Shown here piece after piece: positions 58,524 to 64,000 of a stretch of 64,000 nt of DNA (positions are counted from its first letter, which is position 1; every line of letters starts with the position of its first letter). Position numbers and translations under genes: made by a program. A model generated the notes under the pieces. That model saw only the letters and a list, made by a program, of their open reading frames with translations, made no database searches and was not told the origin of the DNA. The stretch comes from Cedecea selenatireducens. GTDB taxonomy: Bacteria; Pseudomonadota; Gammaproteobacteria; Enterobacterales; Enterobacteriaceae. The DNA lies in contig NZ_JBHIKW010000015.1 in NCBI RefSeq assembly GCF_042138895.1, positions 25,876-89,875 of the forward strand, given 5' to 3'.

Positions 58524-61187
58524 TTACGCCAGACGCGGGTTAACTTTTTCTGCATCGATGTTGAATTTGGTAATTGCGTCTGCAACTACTTTCTTATCGA
58601 TTTCGCCACGTTTAGCCAGTTCGCCCAGGGCCGCTACGACCACGTAAGAAGCATCAACTTCGAAGTGGTGACGCAGGTTTTCGCGGCTGTCAGAACGACC
58701 GAAGCCGTCGGTACCCAGTACGCGATAATCATCAGCTGGTACGTAAGTACGAACCTGCTCGGCGAACAGTTTCATATAGTCAGTAGAAGCTACCGCTGGA
58801 GCGTCGCTCATCACCTGAGCGATGTAAGGAACGCGCGGAGTTTCCATTGGGTGCAGCATGTTCCAGCGCTCACAGTCCTGGCCATCACGTGCCAGTTCGG
58901 TGAAGGAAGTTACGCTGTACACGTCGGAGCCCACGCCGTAGTCGTTCGCCAGGATCTGAGCTGCTTCACGCACGTGACGCAGGATAGAACCGGAGCCCAG
59001 CAGTTGAACTTTACCTTTGCTACCTGCAACGGTTTCGAGTTTGTAGATACCTTTACGGATACCTTCCTCGGCACCTGCTGGCATAGCCGGCATGTGGTAG
59101 TTTTCGTTCAGGGTGGTGATGTAGTAGTAAATGTTCTCTTGTGCTTCACCGTACATACGGGTCAGACCATCGTGCATGATGACGGCCACTTCGTACGCGT
59201 AAGACGGGTCGTAAGAGATACAGTTAGGGATAGTCAGAGACTGAATGTGGCTGTGGCCATCTTCGTGCTGCAGACCTTCACCGTTCAGGGTCGTACGACC
59301 GGAAGTACCACCTACCAGGAAGCCGCGAGCCTGTTGGTCGCCAGCCTGCCAGCACAGGTCACCGATACGCTGGAAACCGAACATAGAGTAGTAGATGTAG
59401 AACGGAATCATCGGCAGGTTGTTGGTGCTGTAAGAGGTCGCAGCAGCCAGCCAGGATGCGCCTGCACCCAGTTCGTTGATCCCTTCCTGCAGAATCTGAC
59501 CTTTCTCGTCTTCTTTATAGTATGCAACCTGCTCACGGTCCTGCGGGGTGTACTGCTGACCGTTCGGGCTGTAGATACCAATCTGACGGAACAGACCTTC
59601 CATACCAAAGGTACGCGCCTCATCGGCGATGATTGGAACCAGACGGTCTTTGATAGACGGGTTCTTCAGCATCACGTTCAGGGCACGAACGAAGGCGATG
59701 GTGGTGGAGATTTCTTTGTTCTGCTCTTCCAGCAACTGAGAGAAGTCTTCCAGCGCTGGCAGTTCCAGTTTTTCAGAGAAGTTTGGCTGACGAGCAGGCA
59801 GGTAGCCTTTCAGCGCCTGACGACGTTCGTGCAGGTACTTGTGCTCTTCAGAGCCTTCAGGGAAGGTGATGTAAGACAGGTTTTCTACCTGCTCATCGGA
59901 CACTGGAACGTTGAAACGGTCGCGGATGTAACGCACGCCGTCCATGTTCATTTTCTTCACCTGGTGAGCGATGTTTTTACCTTCTGCGGTATCGCCCATG
60001 CCGTAACCTTTGATGGTGTGGGCCAGGATAACGGTCGCTTTACCTTTGGTGTCCTGCGCTTTTTTCAGTGCAGCGTACACTTTCTTCGGATCGTGACCAC
60101 CACGGTTCAGCGCCCAGATCTGCTCATCAGTCCAGTCAGCAACCAGTGCGGCGGTTTCAGGATATTTACCGAAGAAGTGCTCACGTACGTAGGCGCCGTC
60201 TTTGGATTTGAAGGTCTGGTAGTCGCCGTCAACGGTTTCGTTCATCAGTTGGATCAGTTTACCGCTGGTGTCTTTACGCAGCAGCTCATCCCAACGACCG
60301 CCCCACATCACTTTGATAACGTTCCAGCCAGCACCGCTGAAGATGCCTTCCAGTTCGTTGATGATCTTACCGTTGCCGGTGACCGGACCATCCAGACGCT
60401 GCAGGTTACAGTTGATGATGAAGCACAGGTTGTCCAGCTTCTCACGGGTCGCGATAGTGATCGCCCCTTTAGATTCTGGCTCATCCATTTCACCGTCGCC
60501 CAGGAAGGCGTAAACGGTTTGCTCGGAGGTGTCTTTCAGGCCACGGTGTTCCAGATATTTCAGGAATTTAGCCTGGTAGATAGCACCGATTGGGCCCAGC
60601 CCCATAGAAACGGTCGGGAACTGCCAGAATTCTGGCATCAGTTTAGGGTGCGGGTAAGAAGACAGACCTTTACCGTGAACTTCCTGACGGAAGTTGTTCA
60701 TCTGCTCTTCGGTCAGACGCCCTTCAAGGAAGGCACGTGCATAGATGCCCGGAGAGATGTGGCCCTGGAAGTACACCAGATCGCCGCCGTCTTTCTCGTT
60801 GGCTGCACGGAAGAAGTGGTTAAAGCACACTTCGTAAACGGTGGCAGAAGACTGGAAGGAAGCCATGTGGCCGCCCAGCTCCAGGTCTTTCTTGGATGCG
60901 CGCAGAACGGTCATAATGGCGTTCCAGCGGATAGCAGAACGGATACGGCGTTCCAGATCCAGATTGCCCGGATATTCCGGTTCGTCTTCAACGGCAATGG
61001 TGTTCACATAGTTGCGAGCACCTGCAGAAGCAGCGACTTTCACGCCGCCTTTGCTGGCTTCGGACAGCAGCTGATCGATCAGATACTGTGCACGCTCAAC
61101 ACCTTCTTCACGGATAACCGATTCGATCGCCTGTAGCCAGTCGCGAGTTTCAATCGGATCCACGTCATTTGGGAAACGTTCTGACAT
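58524..61187 (-). CDS. aceE: Pyruvate dehydrogenase E1 component
   Basis: Thiamin-diphosphate enzyme that decarboxylates pyruvate and acetylates the lipoyl groups of AceF. It has 887 residues, the E. coli length, starting MSERFPNDVDPIETRDW. It is the homodimeric gram-negative type. The ThDP motif starts at FLGDGEMDEPES and ends near NLCFIINCN; EGLFRQIGIYSPNGQQYTP is in the middle domain and YVVVAALGELAKRGEI at the end. The frame extends 24 codons upstream of ATG 61187, which is not part of the family. It follows pdhR by 119 bp. Confidence 0.98.
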   Translation of the reverse strand: MSERFPNDVDPIETRDWLQAIESVIREEGVERAQYLIDQLLSEASKGGVKVAASAGARNYVNTIAVEDEPEYPGNLDLERRIRSAIRWNAIMTVLRASKKDLELGGHMASFQSSATVYEVCFNHFFRAANEKDGGDLVYFQGHISPGIYARAFLEGRLTEEQMNNFRQEVHGKGLSSYPHPKLMPEFWQFPTVSMGLGPIGAIYQAKFLKYLEHRGLKDTSEQTVYAFLGDGEMDEPESKGAITIATREKLDNLCFIINCNLQRLDGPVTGNGKIINELEGIFSGAGWNVIKVMWGGRWDELLRKDTSGKLIQLMNETVDGDYQTFKSKDGAYVREHFFGKYPETAALVADWTDEQIWALNRGGHDPKKVYAALKKAQDTKGKATVILAHTIKGYGMGDTAEGKNIAHQVKKMNMDGVRYIRDRFNVPVSDEQVENLSYITFPEGSEEHKYLHERRQALKGYLPARQPNFSEKLELPALEDFSQLLEEQNKEISTTIAFVRALNVMLKNPSIKDRLVPIIADEARTFGMEGLFRQIGIYSPNGQQYTPQDREQVAYYKEDEKGQILQEGINELGAGASWLAAATSYSTNNLPMIPFYIYYSMFGFQRIGDLCWQAGDQQARGFLVGGTSGRTTLNGEGLQHEDGHSHIQSLTIPNCISYDPSYAYEVAVIMHDGLTRMYGEAQENIYYYITTLNENYHMPAMPAGAEEGIRKGIYKLETVAGSKGKVQLLGSGSILRHVREAAQILANDYGVGSDVYSVTSFTELARDGQDCERWNMLHPMETPRVPYIAQVMSDAPAVASTDYMKLFAEQVRTYVPADDYRVLGTDGFGRSDSRENLRHHFEVDASYVVVAALGELAKRGEIDKKVVADAITKFNIDAEKVNPRLA

Positions 61188-61306
61188 GGGGGTATTCCTT
61201 ATCTGTCTAATACGTTGATTATCTGGAACCTGTCCCATTGTATTTTCACGAGAAAACACAATAAGACAGGTTCTGTGTTTAGTTGCCGCGCGCTAAAGTT
61301 TGGCGC

Positions 61307-62071
61307 TTAATCCTTACGTTGCTGAAGGAGACGGAGAGAGCGTTCACGACGACTCTGCTCGCGGCTACGATCCAGCAATATTTCCTCAATAAACGCCAGG
61401 TGACGGTGCGACGCTTCTCGCGCCTGCTCCGGCTGGCGAGCCATAATCGCCGCAAAAATGCTGGCGCGATGGCTGCTCACTTGCGCCAACATCTCGCGGC
61501 GCGCGTAGAGCAATTCAAAATTCTGGCGAACGTTTTGTTCGAGCATCGGCTCCATGCAGCGCAATAAATGCAGAAGCACAACATTATGCGCGGCTTCGGT
61601 TACGGCAATTTGATACTGCATGACGGCATCGGCTTCGGCGTCTAAATCACCGGACTCCTGAGCCTGCTGGATAGCGACATGGCAATCACCAATGCGCGAG
61701 AGGTCTTCTTCCGTACCGCGAAGCGCCGCGTAATAGGCCGCAATCCCCTCAAGGGCATGACGGGTTTCTAGCAGATCAAACTGGGATTCGGGGTGGTCTG
61801 AGAGCAGTTCAACCAGCGGGTCACTCAGGCTCTGCCAAAGGTTGTTCTGAACAAAAGTACCGCCGCCCTGGCGACGAAGCAGCAAACCCTTCGCTTCGAG
61901 ACGCTGAATGGCCTCGCGCAATGAAGGACGGGAAACATCGAATTGTTTCGCCAGTTCGCGTTCAGGTGGAAGTTTTTCGCCCGGGCGCAGAGTGCCCTCA
62001 AGGATGAGAAACTCCAGCTGCTGCTCTATCACATCGGATAATTTGGGTTGGCGGATTTTGCTGTAGGCCAT
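61307..62071 (-). CDS. pdhR: Pyruvate-responsive repressor PdhR (GntR family)
   Basis: Represses its own operon and other respiratory genes; pyruvate releases it. It has 254 residues, the E. coli length. The winged helix-turn-helix is at residues about 10-75 (LPPERELAKQFDVSRPSLRE), followed by an FCD effector domain with conserved His and Asp (ASHRHLAFIEEILL). It is the first gene of the operon, with a PdhR box 31 bp upstream of the ATG. Confidence 0.98.
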   Translation of the reverse strand: MAYSKIRQPKLSDVIEQQLEFLILEGTLRPGEKLPPERELAKQFDVSRPSLREAIQRLEAKGLLLRRQGGGTFVQNNLWQSLSDPLVELLSDHPESQFDLLETRHALEGIAAYYAALRGTEEDLSRIGDCHVAIQQAQESGDLDAEADAVMQYQIAVTEAAHNVVLLHLLRCMEPMLEQNVRQNFELLYARREMLAQVSSHRASIFAAIMARQPEQAREASHRHLAFIEEILLDRSREQSRRERSLRLLQQRKD

Positions 62072-62102
62072 CGTTCCCTATCTCTGCCATGAGCTCGGAG
62101 TC

Positions 62103-62119
62103 AATTGGTAAGACCAATT
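62103..62119 (-). promoter_or_regulatory. PdhR operator
   Basis: AATTGGT-AAG-ACCAATT, a 17-base dyad with perfect arms matching the PdhR consensus ATTGGTnnnACCAAT, just before pdhR. It implies autorepression relieved by pyruvate. Confidence 0.92.
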
Positions 62120-62173
62120 TCACGTTCGTGAGGCTAAAAGTAACAAAGTATTCACCTTCTGTCCATATTGGTT

Positions 62174-62187
62174 TTGATTGAAATCAT
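62174..62187. promoter_or_regulatory. FNR-like site upstream of pdhR
   Basis: TTGAT-TGAA-ATCAT matches the FNR consensus TTGATnnnnATCAA at nine of ten positions, about 110 bp upstream of the pdhR ATG. FNR represses the pdh operon anaerobically in E. coli. Confidence 0.55.
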
Positions 62188-62612
62188 GAAAGCAGGCACA
62201 TTTTAACAATAATAAGAGTATGGCTTTTCAAACCCGTAACCTGTCGCACAAGCCACGTTTACTCCTTAAGTGGCAATGTTAACGTTTATGAAACGATATA
62301 TTTTTCAATCGCAACCGATAACGCCTGCAAAAAAGCGGCATATTCATGCAATGAAAACGCATGCCAAAGGAAGCCACAGATCGGCTTTTGCCCTCGCCCT
62401 TTTTTACAAATGGTTTCTTTTTACCCAACTCGTCAGAGCAGTGACAGAAAGCAGGTGCAAAGGCGCTCGCTTAACACTATTCTTTGCGATGCGGTAGCCC
62501 TATCCGCAAAATTCATAATTGATAACCGTAAAAAAAAGACTACACATTACGGAATACAACAATTACATCCGCGTCAATGTAGCGCAGACATTAACCACTA
62601 CGAGGTTACATG
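62188..62612 (+). other. Divergent pdhR-aroP region: AT-rich, no convincing gene
   Basis: No protein with family resemblance is visible; a 75-codon frame at 62270 has no ribosome site. A weak aroP promoter candidate is TTGCGA (62484-62489), 17 bp, CAAAAT (62507-62512), whose spacer holds a TGCGG-TAG-CC-CTA-T-CCGCA hairpin. In E. coli aroP is repressed by TyrR; I could not find a convincing TGTAAA-N6-TTTACA box here. Confidence 0.4.
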
Positions 62613-63980
62613 ATGGAAGGTCAACAGCACGGCGACACGCTGAAACGCGGCCTTAAAAACCGCCATATTCAGCTTATCGCGCTGGGTGGAGCTATCGGGA
62701 CGGGCCTGTTTCTGGGCAGCGCATCCGTCATCCAGTCCGCAGGTCCGGCAATTATTCTCGGCTATGCCATCGCCGGGTTTATCGCTTTTTTAATTATGCG
62801 CCAGCTGGGTGAAATGGTCGTTGAGGAGCCGGTAGCCGGGTCATTCAGCCATTTCGCTTATAAGTATTGGGGCGGTTTCGCGGGCTTCGCTTCAGGCTGG
62901 AACTACTGGGTACTGTACGTCCTGGTTGCCATGGCTGAGCTGACGGCAGTCGGCAAATACATCCAGTTCTGGTGGCCGGAGATCCCTACCTGGGCCACGG
63001 CGGCAGTGTTCTTTGTCGCTATCAACGCCATCAATTTAACCAACGTTAAAGTCTTTGGTGAGATGGAGTTCTGGTTCGCCATTATCAAAGTGGTGGCCGT
63101 TATTGCCATGATTCTGTTCGGCGGCTGGCTGCTGTTTAGCGGCAACGGCGGCCCGCAGGCTTCCGTGAGCAACCTCTGGGATCAGGGTGGTTTCCTGCCG
63201 CACGGCATCACCGGGCTGGTCATGATGATGGCTATCATTATGTTCTCCTTCGGCGGCCTTGAGCTGGTCGGTATTACCGCCGCCGAAGCAGATAATCCTG
63301 AAGTGAGCATTCCAAAAGCGACCAACCAGGTTATCTACCGTATTCTGATTTTCTATGTGGGTTCGCTGGCGATTCTGCTGTCTCTGCTGCCGTGGACTCG
63401 CGTCACCGCCGACACCAGCCCGTTCGTTCTGATCTTCCATGAGCTGGGCGATACCTTCGTTGCCAACGCGCTGAATGTCGTGGTGCTTACCGCCGCGCTG
63501 TCGGTTTACAACAGCTGCGTTTACTGCAACAGCCGTATGCTGTTCGGCCTGGCGCAGCAGGGTAACGCGCCGAAGATGCTGAAAAACGTCGATAAGCGCG
63601 GCGTACCGGTGAACACGATTCTGGTTTCCGCAGGTTTCACCGCACTTTGCGTGCTGATTAACTACCTGGCGCCTGAATCAGCCTTCGGCCTGCTGATGGC
63701 GCTGGTGGTCTCGGCTCTGGTGATCAACTGGGCAATGATCAGCCTGGCACACATGAAGTTCCGCCGGGCAAAACAGCAGCAAGGGGTCAAAACCCGCTTC
63801 CCTGCCCTGTTCTATCCTTTAGGAAACTGGGTCTGCCTGCTGTTCATGGTTGCCGTGCTGGTCATCATGCTGATTACGCCGGGCATGGCTATCTCGGTTT
63901 ACCTGATTCCGGTATGGATTGCGATTCTGGGCGTGGGTTACTTCCTTAAGCAGAAGAACCTGAAGGCGGTTAAAGCCTGA
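62613..63980 (+). CDS. aroP: Aromatic amino acid permease AroP
   Basis: Inner-membrane importer for Phe, Tyr and Trp with protons, of the amino-acid/polyamine/organocation family. It has 455 residues and twelve hydrophobic segments. Family motifs: LIALGGAIGTGLFLGSA (residues about 22-38), MVVEEPVAGSFSHFA, SFGGLELVGITAAEADNPE, and YNSCVYCNSRMLFGLA. A doubled ATG starts the frame; the second (62613) matches the family MEGQQHG. It is divergent from pdhR. No terminator is visible before the window ends. Confidence 0.97.
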   Translation: MEGQQHGDTLKRGLKNRHIQLIALGGAIGTGLFLGSASVIQSAGPAIILGYAIAGFIAFLIMRQLGEMVVEEPVAGSFSHFAYKYWGGFAGFASGWNYWVLYVLVAMAELTAVGKYIQFWWPEIPTWATAAVFFVAINAINLTNVKVFGEMEFWFAIIKVVAVIAMILFGGWLLFSGNGGPQASVSNLWDQGGFLPHGITGLVMMMAIIMFSFGGLELVGITAAEADNPEVSIPKATNQVIYRILIFYVGSLAILLSLLPWTRVTADTSPFVLIFHELGDTFVANALNVVVLTAALSVYNSCVYCNSRMLFGLAQQGNAPKMLKNVDKRGVPVNTILVSAGFTALCVLINYLAPESAFGLLMALVVSALVINWAMISLAHMKFRRAKQQQGVKTRFPALFYPLGNWVCLLFMVAVLVIMLITPGMAISVYLIPVWIAILGVGYFLKQKNLKAVKA

Positions 63981-64000
63981 TAAACAAAACGCCACGCAAA

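Noticed and set aside
58509..61136. 875-codon plus-strand open frame opposite aceE
   Set aside because: Fully antisense to aceE with no ribosome site or family resemblance; long shadow frames are typical opposite highly biased genes.
62270..62497. 75-codon frame in the pdhR-aroP gap
   Set aside because: No ribosome site, basic low-complexity product, no family resemblance, and it runs through probable regulatory DNA.
62520..62560. Possible TyrR box upstream of aroP
   Set aside because: CCGTAAAAAAAAGACTACAC has only one good half-site; no TGTAAA-N6-TTTACA dyad was found.
1..64000. CRISPR arrays, insertion sequences, integrases, tRNA or rRNA genes
   Set aside because: None seen: no regularly spaced repeats, no transposase-like proteins, and continuous housekeeping gene order throughout.

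Overview
The window is an unbroken stretch of chromosome from a member of the Enterobacteriaceae related to, but clearly not, Escherichia coli. Almost every protein reads as a full-length ortholog of an E. coli K-12 protein, and gene order follows the E. coli arc from rseP to aroP, here in reverse. I cannot fix the genus. No rRNA, tRNA, transposase, integron, phage or CRISPR array was seen. Layout: 1-7.1 kb (minus strand), envelope, isoprenoid and translation genes (rseP partial, cdsA, uppS, dxr, frr, pyrH, tsf, rpsB). 7.4-12.3 kb (plus), map, glnD, dapD, yaeH. 12.4-15.5 kb (minus), degP and dgt. 15.6-17.7 kb (plus), mtnN-btuF-yadS. 17.8-19.6 kb (minus), erpA and clcA, then hemL (plus). 21.1-27.1 kb (minus), the hydroxamate siderophore locus fhuACDB. 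27.3-32.5 kb (minus), mrcB and hrpB. 32.5-39.5 kb (plus), thpR-sfsA-dksA-gluQ-pcnB-folK-panBCD. 39.6-43.1 kb (minus), yadE, yadI, yadGH. Then can (plus), hpt (minus), gcd (plus), cueO (minus), yacC-speE-speD (plus), yacL and acnB (minus). 54.2-55.0 kb is a gap without a recognised gene. 55.0-62.1 kb (minus) is pdhR-aceE-aceF-lpd, and aroP (plus) closes the window. Functionally, pdhR-aceEF-lpd plus acnB take pyruvate into the TCA cycle under a visible PdhR operator. fhuACDB imports ferric hydroxamates under a Fur-like site. panBCD makes pantothenate, speED makes spermidine, and cueO handles copper under a textbook CueR-type promoter. degP has a sigma-E promoter and erpA an IscR-like site. Compared with E. 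coli as I recall it, the window lacks the yad fimbrial cluster between folK and panB, yadD between panC and panD, and yacH between lpd and acnB. I found no large undescribed system. The most interesting signals are small: a non-ATG (ATT) start for pcnB; a lost stop codon extending speD by 24 codons into the convergent yacL; a possible small RNA or acnB attenuator, and a possible 39-residue membrane peptide with its own terminator, both in the lpd-acnB gap; a shortened FhuA surface loop; and an 8-residue Met/His tandem repeat in CueO.
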